64,000 bases of DNA, from positions 2,232,001 through 2,296,000 of the forward strand of contig NC_092807.1 in the NCBI RefSeq assembly GCF_040954645.1, written 5' to 3'. Each line of letters begins with the position of its first letter. The first letter of the stretch is position 1. Positions 1 to 12,844 of the stretch are shown piece after piece. The notes under the pieces were generated by a model. It had not been told where the DNA came from. It did no database searches and saw only the letters and a list, made by a program, of their open reading frames with translations. A program made the translations under genes and the position numbers. The stretch is from Diabrotica undecimpunctata. Taxonomy: Eukaryota; Arthropoda; Insecta; Coleoptera; Chrysomelidae.

Positions 1-171
1 AAAAACCAGGAAAAAAACCTCATAATACTATCCCGACATGGTAAGTATTTGATCGTGCATTTAGTTTACCTTCAATAAACACCAAATTCCGATTTTATAT
101 GTTTGTTATTTAAAAAACATAAATGATGTATTCTCTATATGTTACTGACTTACCAATACTGGTATTTTCCT

Positions 172-325
172 TTTAATGACTTCCTCTTTCAATATGGGTA
201 ACCAGATCCTACTACATTCTGCCGAGGAATTCGCGACACAATTGGTCTCATTTAGCATAATTAGAGCCGCTTCTTTAATTTTTCTCTTCTTACCATCCGT
301 TTCTTTTTTTAGAAAATCGCATCGA
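172..325 (-). pseudogene. Possible Penelope-like retroelement fragment
   Basis: On the minus strand a frame of about 50 residues reads as a lysine-rich run (KKRKIKEAALIML) followed by CVANSS and IWLPILKEE. This resembles the tail that follows the GIY-YIG domain in Penelope-like elements. The match is from memory of the family pattern. No start codon, catalytic motif or RT domain is present, so the assignment is weak. It lies just beyond another retroelement scrap at 348-542 on the same strand. Confidence 0.3.
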
Positions 326-347
326 CCAAATGGCCATTAGCGAAAAA

Positions 348-542
348 TTAATGGATTACATTAGGTACAATTACTGCATTACAATTTGATTTATTAAATA
401 TTGTGGTACTATTAATGTTTTTCAAGAAATTCAGAGTATTGTTAAAGTTACAGTCTGCACCTAGAGCTTCTAGAAGTGCTCCTGGTATCTTGTTGTTACC
501 TCGTTGTTGATTGTAGAGGGGACATTCACATAGTATGTGCAT
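348..542 (-). pseudogene. Retroelement C-terminal scrap (HILCECPLY motif)
   Basis: This 64-residue frame starts with HILCECPLYNQQR. A similar His-Leu/Ile-Leu-Cys-Glu-Cys-Pro string closes the RNase H region of several non-LTR retrotransposons. Nothing else of the domain is left. The call rests on this one motif, so the clade cannot be named. Confidence 0.3.
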
Positions 543-1178
543 TATCGTTAGCCATATTTTCTAAATATTTATGACAAAATCGTGTTATTTAGTACTATTT
601 ATATTAAACACTGAGCTCTGATGCAATCCGACATTCACATCATATTTCTCAGACTTTCCTACATATTCTCCGAAGAGCAGTTTCTTATTGATCGTTCACA
701 ATAGAAGCTCACGAGGAAAGAGGTCAATAAATACCACATTTTTTTTACTTCCTTAATTTATTCTTCTATATCTGTTATCAATATAACAATAAACAATATG
801 ATGAAAAGATTGCCAATGTAAGACCATAATACCAGTATATGGGAAATGAGTCGATACTCACAATCTTAAAAAGTTTTTATTGTTTATTGATGGTAAATTT
901 TTGGGCTACCGGTTTTAAGGCTTACAATATTTGCCTCGTCATCAGACCCCAGTAAGCTAGTCTTATAAATATTAAAAACTCTCAGAAGATATCAAATACC
1001 TGAAAGCTCTATAAACTAAGGTACTCCTGAAAAAAAAGAATTTAAATAAAATTTTTGTGATTTATGGTATATAGCCAACAGCAGTCACTTTAGCCACTGA
1101 CAAGTAAGATTAGTTCTGCTTTTTCTAGATATTTGAAGAGACCTGGTATCTAGACCACTACGTGCTTTGCTTAAAAAA
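543..1178. other. No gene seen
   Basis: No coding sequence is recognisable. Around 870-950 a stretch containing ctaccggttttaaggctt followed by cctcgtcatcagac resembles a dispersed insect repeat whose copies end in a catcatcag-like motif, but there is no second copy in the window to confirm this. Confidence 0.5.
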
Positions 1179-2290
<1,112 letters not shown>

Positions 2291-3157
2291 TAACGTCCAT
2301 TTTATCCCTCTTGTATACCTTAAAAAAGTATTTAAGCTTAAATAAGACCGCGACGAAAGTTTCCACCACACTGAGTAAATAAACCAAAGAAATTATTGAC
2401 TATGATCTATATGAAGCTTCCGTAACAACCCAAGGCAGAGAAGGATGGAAATCTACGATCCGAACGATCGATACATAATATCACTTTATTCTTTGGAGAC
2501 TTAATTGATAAAAGATGAAAATATTTTAAAAACCATTGCTGATGTGCAATTTTTTTAAAGTAATTAACAATTACAAGAACAGGATGTTCGAAAAAAGTTT
2601 ATCAAACATACTTTTCGTTATTTCCTTCTTTGATACAATCATTTTCCGATAGAAGAAATCGTCCTCAGGAGTTTACTATTGATCCCGTGGCAGTTCATAA
2701 TTGAGCAATTATCTGCAGAGTCTGAAATGAAAACAAGACGTGAGCATTTTGATCAATAAAGCAGGTAGAATAGAGTAGAGTAGGGCAGATATGAAAGGCG
2801 CTAGTGACGAGCTAACAAAATGTGAGTAATAACAATAAGGAAAATTTTTGAACGCAGAAACGGACTCTTTCAGTCCGTTCTAAAATGGGATCAAAAATGA
2901 AGCAAAATGCTTTTTATCCAGATTTAACAAGTAAACATTATATATTTGTAATCGACAATACGTATAAAAATTAATATAATAAAGAAAAATATAAAGATTA
3001 TCTACAAAAATAGAAAAACATGAGTTTAACAAAAAATACAAAGATTAAGCTAATACGGATATTTGTAAGTGTTTTGTACAAACAAGACTTGGAAAATAGG
3101 AATAATGTAAACAGAGAAATATACAGGGGCAGCTCGTGACGAGGCAAAAATACCAGC
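2291..3157. other. No gene seen
   Basis: AT-rich sequence. A short inverted repeat, cggactctttcagtccg, lies at about 2861-2877. No coding, RNA or transposon feature can be supported. Confidence 0.5.
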
Positions 3158-3945
3158 AATCACGGGGCGTTAGCAATCATACGCAGGCAGTGTTTTTGAT
3201 TAAAAGGTCTGCAAAATTTTTGTGTTTGATGGCTTGCTACAGCCCCAGAGTTCTACGCCGTAAGTCCATATTGGTTTTAGTATGACTTTGTAAAGCAATA
3301 TTTTGTTCACCAATGACAGCTGTGACTTTCTGCCAAGTAACCAATTCATTTTGTTTTAATTTTATATTGAGATGAGTTTTTTTCGCGTTAATGTGTTGCT
3401 TCAGGTCAGCTTTCGCTCCAAATGCAACCCAAGATATTTTACAACGTCTCTAGCAGGAATGTAGGCATTGTTTAGACTAACTTGTGTACAAGTGCGTCTT
3501 CTTATTGTAAATGTGATTTGGGCTGATTTTTCGTTATTCACTTTAATTTTCCATTTTGTCAACCAAGTCTCTAATGTACGCAAGTAATTTTGCAGCTTTT
3601 CAGCTATGTCTGGGTCTTTGTTTGAAACTAAAACGGCTGTATCATTGGCAAAAGTCGCCACTGTGGCGTCATCTGTAATATGTATGTCAGTAATAAATAT
3701 TAGGTACAGGAAGGGACCGAGAACACTTCCCTGAGGAACTCCTGATTGGATTGATTGATATGTTGAGAAATTATTATTGATTTTTACTTAAAACGAACGT
3801 TCGTTAATATAGGACTTCAGGATAAGGTCCATATCTCTAGGCAGTAGATATTTTAATTTATATAGCCAACCGTTGTGCCAGATTTTATCAAAAGCCTGCT
3901 GAATATCGAAAATTACTGAAACACACGTTGTCTTTTCTTATAAAC
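3158..3945 (-). pseudogene. Jockey-like LINE, RT fragment
   Basis: The minus strand carries the jockey-type RT from the IFDIQQAFDKIWH block (about 3890-3930) through GVPQGSVLGP (about 3735) to VVKYLGLHLE and LRMIANAP (about 3160). The catalytic box reads FAND instead of FADD, so the first aspartate is lost. The same family lies at 25080-27261 on the plus strand. Both ends are truncated: the frame stops where the other copy continues WYVNNAT. Confidence 0.85.
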
Positions 3946-4678
3946 TTTGATTGATTGGTTCATTTTTAGGAGCGAAATGACTTTGCCACCCACAATTTAC
4001 GACTTTTCCTATTATTACCATTATGTTTTGTATTAATTTGTAATACGACGGCGGTGACTGATATCAAAGGAATGTCATATCGACATGATCTTGGTTTTAA
4101 TGAACAATGATAACAATAACAAAAGATAAAAAAACAACTAAAATGTAAAGTACGCAAATAATAAATAAAAACTACTAAAAAAAAGTTGGTTGCCTGTAAA
4201 GTCGGTTTTACGGGCGAAGATTTTACGTGAAAACGTCTTTTTCTCGGTAGAATATTTATTGATATGAATATTATTAAATTGCACAATAGGAACAAGGAAT
4301 TGAATGAAAATAAGAATGCACAAATTTTAACTATAGAAATATATTTTGTTTACTAAAACATTGTACATGTAAACTTAAACTTAACTAATTTCTATTTGAG
4401 TGATTTTGTTGAGGATAGGACGATGATAGAAGAAATATGAAATGAAAGGAAGTGTTTCTGCTGTAATGTGTCTTGATTCAACGCGCCTAATTCTCTAGTG
4501 CTGTGCGCGCAGCGGACCGATCATGTTTGAGTGGGAGAGAGACGCAAGGCATTCGCCGGTCCGGCGGGCCTCTCTCTCGTTCGGTGACTCATCCTAACAG
4601 ACGTGAGCGGGCGTTACACTTTTTCATGAGTGATTCCGAGCCACAACCTAATTTAAGACGTTGTCACGTCAAAATAAC
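3946..4678. other. No gene seen; GC-rich stem-loop near 4550
   Basis: Mostly AT-rich with no recognisable protein. From about 4490 to 4615 the base composition changes to GC-rich. That part contains nested inverted repeats: GAGAGAGA (4535-4542) pairs with TCTCTCTC (4571-4578) around CGCCGGTCCGGCG (4554-4566). Confidence 0.6.
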
Positions 4679-5613
4679 TTAATACTTTGTATTGCCTCCT
4701 CTAGCCTCTATAACTGCCTGAACACGTCGGCTTATGCTGTCTATGAGGTTTTGAATATTTTCTTGCTGGATGTTTTGCCATTCTTCTTCTAGACCCAAGC
4801 GAAGTTCGTTAATTGAGGCTGGTGTGACTTCGTGACTTCTAATATTTCTACCAAGCATGTCAGAAACGTGGTATATTGGGTTCAGATCTGGCGAACACGC
4901 TGGCCAGTTCATTTTATTGATACCAACTTCCTCTAAATATTGCGTGACACACATTGCAGAGTGGGGTCGCGCATTATCTTGCATTAATAGAAAATTACCG
5001 CCGATATATTGAGAAAAGGGTACTACGTGATTCGCTAAAATTTCCTTAATATACCGGTGTACACTCAACGAACCCTCAATAAATACCAATTCAGTGTACA
5101 CCTCTCAGGATATTCCTGCCCGTATTATCACCGAACCTCCTTCATGGGTAACGCGTAGACTGAAAGCGCACTCCGTAAATCTCTCTCCAGTTAGACGCCA
5201 TACTCGTCCTCTTCCATCTGATGAGTGAAGACAGTATCTCGACTCATTCGTGAAAAGAACATTACTCCATTGTCCTAAATTCCAATGAAAATGTTCCCTG
5301 GAAAATTATAGTCTAGCCATTTGTCGCTTGTCTGCAACTTTGCAAACCAAATTTATGTAATCTTCGACGAACTCTAAATACACTTACGGTATTGCCTCGA
5401 ACCTCTTGAAGCTGATTTCCTGTTTACACCTCTGTTAAATGACGATCCCGCTTCCTGCTACTTCCCGTTTTACGCTTGTTTGTTCCAGTTCGTATAAAAT
5501 ATTCCACTACCCTTTGGATGGTAGAGCGATGAGTGTGTAGTACTCTATCCACAATTTCGACCATCTTCAACCAGAGCAACGGCTTTCGCACAATCTTCGA
5601 GACTAAGAACCAT
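4679..5613 (-). pseudogene. Tc1-like transposase, inactive
   Basis: This is a DDE transposase of the Tc1 type, about 311 codons long against roughly 340 usual for the family. The N-terminal start (MVLSLEDC, ending at 5613) is followed by a broken helix-turn-helix region. The first catalytic aspartate is Asn (VLFTNESRY, about 5245). The second is intact (MQDNARPHS). The third acidic residue is Tyr (SPDLNPIYHVSD). The intact C-terminal frame is 4679-5101, and the part above it has stops and frameshifts. With two of three catalytic residues lost it cannot be active. I could not define its terminal inverted repeats. Confidence 0.9.
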
Positions 5614-7029
5614 GATCAATCATAGGTAAACAAAATTTAAGTGTCAATATGACATAATAATAACAGTCACCAAAAATAAGATTTTACGAAAATTCACAAA
5701 CGAAATTATTCCACAAGATGTTTCAAAGTTAGGATAATAAAACCACGTTTTAATTAACCTTGTACAATAAGTCTAATATATAATTTTATCAAAATACTGA
5801 CTATCCCAAATTAAAATATATAAATTTATACACAGTTTGCAAAAAAAATCATCAAAATAGGGCTAAAAATAAAAAAATTTAAAGACTTTGAATTTGAATA
5901 AAATTTTCTCCTTTGCAATTTTTTTTGCATCTGAGTATATATATTCAGTTCTTTGAAATTTCTTATTTATTGTTAGTTTTGATTATAGATGAAACATTTG
6001 TTAGAGTTTTGGTAATTTTAAATGTCATGTTGCTTATTTCTTATGTCTTTCGAAATTCCATATTTATTAGTGACAATCGATAATAATTGTTTACTAGAAT
6101 AGAGCATTTAACAACTTTTTGTTCTTCTTAAAGTATTTGTGTCTCTCTCATATACATTAATTTAATAAGTATGTAAATAATGTAAGTTTCCTATAGTACC
6201 TTCTTTAACATTTTTACATGATTTGTATCACATCCTTACATATACCAATGAATACAAAGTTATTTCCTATATTTATAACATTTTTACATGATTTGTATAA
6301 AACTCTTACGTATACCAACGAATACAAAGTTATTTTCTATACTGGTATTTGAGTTTCCATATTTTAGTTCAACCAGATGTAAAAATTGTAGAAAAAACAT
6401 CTGAACTGAAAGCCACAGTCATGGCTCCACCGACCATGTTATCGGTCTTAACTTTATACAAGTGACCAATTTTTCAAAACGAGAAACTATAAAATTTATT
6501 GATAAGAAATGGAAAAAGAATTGTCGCTAGAAAATGTATAAAATTAACGAAGCATTCAAATTGCACGTTTTTGGTATATGAGAAAAAAAGTGTCAAAATG
6601 AATAAGTATACTTAAGTTATGAAAATATATAAAATTAAACGAGTTGAATTATTTTTCCTAACGTTATCCCTGGTGATTCCGGGCCTGTTTTAAGCAGTCC
6701 GGAGCAGACTTCAGAATTCATCGGCTCCGTCTCCATGACGACGGAAGAGGGGAAGACAAGTTATTATTTTTTGATGGTTATGAAGGTTTTTCCACAAAGA
6801 TTTTACTTTCGAGCATCGCGTAACTTTTTAACGCGAAATCTCTTGAAAATTAGCCATCGACGCTATAATATCATCAATCCGAACACGATTTTTGTATAAA
6901 AAGTGATCAATTATTGCATCAAGCAATAACAATTTTCGAAGCAACTAATATTCCAATAGCAATATTATTAGTACGTACTTCTTGTATCGATTATAGAGAA
7001 GATGCATACATGTGAAGATAATAATTGTA
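5614..7029. other. No gene seen; AT-rich spacer
   Basis: No coding sequence is supported. A two-copy tandem repeat lies at 6207-6346. A short GC-richer patch lies at 6670-6770. The last two bases are the TA target duplication of element B. Confidence 0.5.
6207..6346. repeat. Tandem repeat, 2 x 70 bp
   Basis: Two adjacent units both start aacatttttacatgatttg, at 6207 and 6277, and share tataccaa-gaatacaaag. They differ at a handful of positions. This is a local duplication with no coding content. Confidence 0.9.
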
Positions 7030-7063
7030 CCGGGTGGTCCAATAAGTCGATCTCTCGGCTATA

Positions 7064-7410
7064 CAGTGTGACCCATTTAGATTGGAAACACCTCTATAAA
7101 ATTTGAAGTTGTTAACCGATTTTAACCAAATTTTTTTTTTAATGTCATGTAATAAAAGGTCGATTGCGGGACAAAATATGAAATATTTAGTTAAATTTTC
7201 AGGGCAGTCTACGATACTTTTTCTTCGTCGAAAATGGAAAATTTGTATTAGCGATTTTTTTATTAAAAAAATTTCTACGCCACTGGATTTAGAGTAGCTT
7301 CAAATAGCTATGACAAAAATTTCATTAAAATATATTTATTAATAACGAAGTTATGACAACTTAAAATTTTAAAACTCACTAAGCTACGAGTCAAAAAAGA
7401 ACACCCTGTA
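7064..7410 (+). repeat. Left TIR of element A
   Basis: An inverted copy lies at 8751-9111. The outer end is cagtgtgaccc and the inner end is acaccctgta. Including the flanking TA, this arm by itself has mariner-like ends facing both ways. Confidence 0.9.
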
Positions 7411-7651
7411 TCAACAGATAACCATAAAACTAATTATTTTTCAAATAATTTTAATAATAAACAGTTTAATAATATGCAAGTAATGCACTTACATTATTAA
7501 CTTTACATGATACAACTTAAATCTCAGTTTCCATGATAACGATATTACTGTTTGACATTATTTGAGTCATACAAATTTCAGTGCTAGCATAAATTTATGC
7601 ATAATATCTGCAGCAATATTTACTTCAAATTATTTTAATATTAATTGTGTC

Positions 7652-8720
7652 ATGGCTGCAAGATTAAGTTTGAGAGAAAAAATTGAAATTATACGTCTTT
7701 TGGGAGATAACGATAGAAATGCCAGGGAAATTTGTATAATATTTAATGACAGACATGTAGATCGTCCTAATATTAGCTGCGGTACGGTAAACAAAATAAA
7801 TAGAATCTTTAATGAATATGGTGCAGTATCAAAACTAATTTTAAAAAATAACCCGTTACAAAGAGAAGAGGAAATAATCAAATCATTTTAGATCAATTCA
7901 GAAATAACCCTAATGCCAGTTTAAGGAATGCCAGTTTATATTTGAATGTGCCTCGAGAGAGTATTCGGCGATCTCTTAAGGTAAATAATATTAAACCTTT
8001 CAAACCAAAATTATTACACACATTACAAGAAGGCGACGAAGCAAAACGTTTAGAATATTGTTTATGGGCCCAAGGGGAATATTGAAACAATATAAATTTT
8101 CTAAAAAACGTGTTGTTTACCGACGAAGCCACTTTCACTACAAATGGAGTAGTATCATCACAGAATTGTCGCTATTGGACAGTAGATAATCCCCATTGGG
8201 TAAAAAACTTTAAAAGCCAGTATTCTCAAAAAATCAATGTCTGGTGTGGTATACTGAATCGGCGAGTTATTGGTCCTTTCTTTTTTGAAGAAAACTTGAA
8301 CACACAGAACTTTTTAGAATTTTTAAACACCGACTTGTGGGATGCTATTCATGAGCTCCCAATTAATGAACGAATTTATATATCCAGTTAGATGGGTGTT
8401 CTGTTCATTACGCTAGAACCGTAAAGCAATGGCTAAATGAAAATTTTCCGAACCGTTGGATAGGCCGGGGTAGTCCGTTGATAGATTGGCCAACCAGATC
8501 TCCAGATCTCACAATTTTAGACTTCTTTCTCTGGGGAGTTATCAAACAAAAAGTTTACCAAACCCGTGCAAGAGACGTAAACGAACTTCGTGCAAGAATT
8601 CGACAGGCACGTGCAGAAATTACTGCCCAACAACTAAGAAATGTAATTAGAAATATTTATAAACGCTACGACAAATGTATCCAATTAGATGGTGGATTGG
8701 TAGAGGCAACTAGGATTTAA
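7652..8720 (+). pseudogene. Mariner-superfamily transposase of element A
   Basis: The chosen start gives MAARLSLREKIEIIRLLGD, a helix-turn-helix N-terminus. The frame shifts near 7880 and again near 8387, and has a stop near 8084. The first catalytic aspartate is in VLFTDEATF (about 8119). The second is in the shifted frame at LDGCSVHYA (about 8391). The third position is Asp in SPDLTILDFFLWG (about 8523), so this is a DDxD enzyme with about 42 residues between the last two. The protein would cut and rejoin DNA at the element's ends. As it stands it is broken, though all three catalytic codons survive. Confidence 0.88.
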
Positions 8721-8750
8721 ACTAAAATTATGTTTCCATATTTCTGTTAA

Positions 8751-9111
8751 TACAGAGTGTTTTTTTTTAACGTTAATACAGAGTGTTTTTTTCTTAGTGA
8801 GTTTTAAAATTTTAAGTTGTCATAAGTTTGTTATTAATGAATAAATCTTAATGAAATTTTTGTCATAGTTATTTGAAGCCACTCTAAATCCAGTGGCGTA
8901 GAAATTTTTTTAATAAAAAAATCGCTAATACAAATTCTCCATTTTCGACGAAGAAAAAGTATCGTAGACTACCCTGAAAATTTAACTAAACATTTCATAT
9001 TTTGTCCTGCAATAGACCTTTTATTACATGACATTAAAAAAAAATTTGGTTAAAATCGGTTAACAACTTCAAATTTTATAGAGGTGTTTCCAATCTAAAT
9101 GGGTCACACTG
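8751..9111 (-). repeat. Right TIR of element A
   Basis: The inverted partner of 7064-7410. Its inner end tacagagtgttttttt is present twice in tandem (from 8751 and from 8777), a small duplication absent from the left arm. Confidence 0.9.
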
Positions 9112-9743
9112 TATATCAGAAACTATTCATGTTATAACTTTAGGAGAAAAAATTCTTTACTAAAAGTGGCCTAAAAGAGAAATCACTGGAAATAACTTTC
9201 AAGTTTCTGGGTTAACCGCTAGGGGGCGTAACCTGTGAAGAAAAATTTAAAAACCACTTTTTTGTGAAATATGCCCAATTATACCAAGTGTTAAATAAGT
9301 AAACTGGAAAGAGGCCTAAATTATGCACAAAGTTGTTTAAGTACTTTTTTTTATTATTTCAAATAAAGGGTGGGGGGGAGTGAGAAAGTTTTTGTGAATA
9401 AATACCAATAACTTTGGTTTGGATCAACTGATTTTAACGAAATTAGTGTCATTAGAAAGAGTGTGAATGATTTAATTTACATCTACTATAAAACAATTGC
9501 ATTTAGTTTTAATTGTTATGGGTAGAGGATACTTTCGAATAGAAAAAATTAAAATTTGTTTTTCTTTAAAATGTTTAATGGAAATACCTATTTATTGTAA
9601 ATTATATTGAAACTGGATTAAATTCGAACTCGAGATATGAATAAAAACGCATAAACATAATTAAGTATAGTATTGACTCACCCTTTATTATAACTTAAAA
9701 TTAAATATGTGAAAGATCATACAAATATCTCGATCATTAAAAC

Positions 9744-11034
9744 TTAATGTCCAATTAAATGTTCAAATTGTTTTCCATCGTTGTCCACACAAAGATGTAA
9801 TCTTTCGCGCGTAGACATAACAGCTGCTTCAATCTCAGCTGTTGATATACTATTTATTGCGTTTATAATGCGCTGTTTCATGTCGTCTCGCGTGGTTGGT
9901 CGAGTTTGGTACACTAAGTCCTTCAATCTTTCCCACAGATAAAAGGACAGACATGTTACGTCTGGAGATCTAGCTGGCCATGAAAATGCTTCCAATCCAT
10001 TTATTTGGATAACTTGCATACAAATAATCTCGAACTCGTCTGGAAAAGTGGGCAGGACACCCGTCATGTTGTAATATCATATATCTTCTTGTGTGTAAGG
10101 AAATATCTTCCAATAAAACAGGCAACTGATTTTCCAGAAAATCCAAATATATTTCGCCATTTAAGTTCTATCAAAGAAATATGAACCTACGATCTTTCCA
10201 TCAACTATACCACACCAAACATTACGACTCCATCTACCTCGAACCTGCACCTCATGTATCAAGTGCGGATTTTCTTCACACCACCCGCACTATTAAACGT
10301 AGCCTCGTCTGTCCACAAAATCTTTGACATGATATCCGGTTGTTATTCTAGCAGACCTAACATCCAATTGCAGTAATCCAGCCTTGCATCAAAATCTCTC
10401 TCATGCAAAGCTTGGTGGAGAGCTACATGATAAGGATGCAATCTAAAAAACAGAACAACAAATATTGGTGAAAAAGAAAACACTATATCTACTAAAACTC
10501 AAAAAATCTTGAAAAATTCACAATTGTTTCACAAGATAAATCGTGCATAAGTATTTTTAAGAAACGGATAAAAGGATAAAAGCGCCGTGTTCCGTTTTTA
10601 TCGGAATATTAAAATAACAGTTGTTGAATCTAAAAATTAAAGGGAATTCCAAGTTTCTGACCTAAACGTTTACTTTATAATATGAAAAATCAACGGGTGA
10701 TGTTTTAAAATCCTTAGTACAGTAGTTTTGGGTATGTTTAGTTCTATAGAGATTTGCCGACTACTTCTATATGTGGATTCTGTTGAATTAAAGCAAGAAC
10801 ATTGATTGAATTATCTTCGGTCATACTTCTACTACGTCTTTTAAAACAAGGACGATGAAAACTACCAGTTTCTCTTAATCTTCTTGCCTTTCTTTCAAAT
10901 ACTTCTTTGCCATAATGTCGTCTCCTGTCAGGATATCTTACAGAATAACGTGAGGCAATAGCGGCATTTTGGTGACATTCGAAACAAACTCCAATCATAT
11001 CATACAATTCTGCATAATTTGATATATTCATCAC
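9744..11034 (-). pseudogene. Intron-containing transposase of element B
   Basis: Exon 1 starts at 11034 with a DUF4817-like region (YDMIG, then a YPDRR motif and RRLRETGSF) and, after a frameshift near 10760, reads RQISIELNIPKTTVLRILKH. Exon 2 carries the DDE core: WTDEATF (about 10312, first Asp), LQHDGCPAHF (about 10065, second Asp) and SPDVTCLSFYLW (about 9945), where the third acidic residue is Ser. It ends FEHLIGH at 9744. An apparent intron, 10443-10673, joins the exons in frame. Other frameshifts lie near 10285, 10175 and 10030. The protein is inactive, but its fit inside B's inverted repeats marks it as B's own transposase. Confidence 0.82.
10443..10673 (-). other. Probable spliceosomal intron in element B transposase
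   Basis: On the minus strand the donor reads AAA|GTAAACG and the acceptor TTTTTTAG|ATTG after a pyrimidine-rich tract. Joining them in phase gives continuous HHPLIFHIIKLHPYHVALHQ, which fits the family. The 231-bp stretch itself has stops in the relevant frame. Confidence 0.7.
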
Positions 11035-11476
11035 GAATTATTAGTACTGATAATTAATTATTAATATTACCAATATTATTATCTATTGAAAAAAGTGCAA
11101 TCTTCAATTCAAATTATAATTATAACACTTCTTATAGTTTATTTTTATGAACGAGAGAGTAATTAGCATAATTTTAACTGGTAGCTCCGACCACTCCATG
11201 GGCGTGCTCAAGATTAATTGAAAAATTACTTTGAATAATTGTAAAAAATAAATGAATTATTTCAGTGTTATAAAGTGTTATGTGTATGTAAACAAAAGTG
11301 ACCTCTTTTATCACACACTATATTAGAACTGACTGGCCTACATTAAAAAGGGTTTTAAAAAATTCACATTTTTTTTAATTTTTAAAAATTACAAAAGAGA
11401 AAATGAGTTTTTAAAACCGTCTAAGGTATGTTAAATAGATGAATAAAAATATTAATATAAAACTTACACCTACTTG
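11035..11476. other. Element B interior, no gene seen
   Basis: AT-rich sequence between the start of B's transposase and the C-terminus of the Sailor-like gene. It should contain one boundary of the Sailor-like element, but no convincing inverted repeat with a TA duplication was found. Confidence 0.5.
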
Positions 11477-12844
11477 TTACAAATCCAAATCAGATTCAGA
11501 AGATGAACTTTCAGAACCAAGATTTATAATAACTGGCTCGATCATTTTATCAGTAATATTGTCCAGCTTCCACATTTTTTCCTCTTCTTTAATAGTGTGA
11601 TTTACTGCCTTTTCCCAGTTTTCAGGTTTTACATTATTTACGGCCTCCAAAAACAACTGTTTAACATCATGAATTTTAAAAGTAGTATTTTTTCTTGAAA
11701 CTTCACTCTTTATCTATGCCTATACCAGTTCAATCGAGTTTAATTCACAATGATATGGTGGGGATCTAAGTACTGTCATTCCACGATTTTTGGCAATTTC
11801 ATCAATTTCGTATTTTTTAAATTTTTGTTTATGAAGGGCACACAACGAATAAAGTTCCTTTCTTATAGATCCGGGATGGTACGTAATATTTTTTGAACTC
11901 AGCCAATTCTGCAAGTCTTTTTTTAACCACTTGGTTGTGGGCAGTCCTTCTATAAGTCTGGAGTGATAACTTGCATTATCCATTACTATTACACAGTTCT
12001 TAGGAAGAAGATCTATCATTTGTTCGAACCATTCTTGAAAGACATCAGCGTTCATGTCGTCATGGTAGTTACCGGTACGAGTTGATTCAAAAGTTAATAA
12101 ACCACCTTCAACAAAACCGTCTGAACTGCCAATGTGTACTATTATCAGCCTGCGTCCCTTTCCTGATGGTGGGTTTAAACCAGTAGATAAGTTATTTACA
12201 AAAGCGTGCCTTTGACTTGTAACAGTTTCATCCTGCCAAAATTTATTTGGTGTATGACCCTCGTTGATCCATGTTTCATCAAGATAAAATATTTTTCTTT
12301 TTTGGTTTCTCATTTCCTTTATGGTTCTTAGAAAATGTCTTCTCCATATGACAATATCGCTTCTTTCTAATAAGATATACTTTCTGGGATTCTTTTTCCA
12401 GTGGAAGCCTATTTCTTTTAAAAGTATCCATAACGTACTTCGACTTATTTCTGGGTAATCGTTATCATCTCGAACTGAGACAAGAACTTTATCCAATGTT
12501 GGAAATTCTTGTCTAAAGAAGAATTCATGCACTTTTCGTCGAAGTCCTTCTTTAAAATGATATTCTATTTGAAATTTTGGTTTCCCTGGAGCATTACGTG
12601 GCATTTGAAAACTACCACATTTCTCTTCTTTAATAACTCTTTAAATCGTAGATTTCCCAACACCAAGTGTACTGCTAACTAACTCAACGGTCTCATCAAC
12701 ACTTTCACATAAACGTTTGTCTGTAAATGATTTAAAACAATTAAATATTAATGTTTTTTCATTAACTGTTAGAGGACCAATTTTTCGGCGTTTACACGGC
12801 ACTTCCAAATTTTCCATAACACTAGTATACACAATAAACTGCAC
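11477..12844 (-). pseudogene. Sailor-like (DD82E) transposase, three in-frame stops
   Basis: One continuous minus-strand frame of 456 codons is broken only by three stops: TAA near 12650, and TAG near 11718 and 11712. The likely start is MENLEVPCKRRK (12817), giving about 446 residues. An N-terminal helix-turn-helix (LGVGKSTI) is followed by the DDE core: FYLDETWINEG (first Asp), VIVMDNASYH (second Asp) and HCELNSIEL (Glu). I count 82 residues between the second Asp and the Glu, the spacing that defines the Sailor family of the IS630/Tc1/mariner superfamily. The tail ends in an acidic SESSSESDLDL. It lies inside element B and is probably a separate insertion. Confidence 0.85.

Larger units (their letters stand above)
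7064..9111 (+). mobile_element. Mariner-type transposon A nested in B
   Basis: The element starts CAGTGTGACCCATTTAG and ends with the inverted copy. TA duplications lie at 7062-7063 and 9112-9113. Removing it with one TA gives ggctatatatcag, which is what the intact right repeat of element B reads at this position (14544-14556 inverted). The TIRs are about 350 bp (7064-7410 and 8751-9111). The interior carries a broken transposase (7652-8720). Total length is 2048 bp. It is younger than element B. Confidence 0.93.
7030..9690 (+). repeat. Left TIR of element B (interrupted)
   Basis: The repeat matches the reverse complement of 14000-14584. It runs 7030-7061, is interrupted by element A (7064-9111 plus one TA), and resumes at 9114. 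Shared blocks include the ggttaacc-type stretch near 9214-9232, aatcggttaatcc-like sequence near 9430, and tagtattgactcaccct at the inner end (about 9668-9684). Confidence 0.88.
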
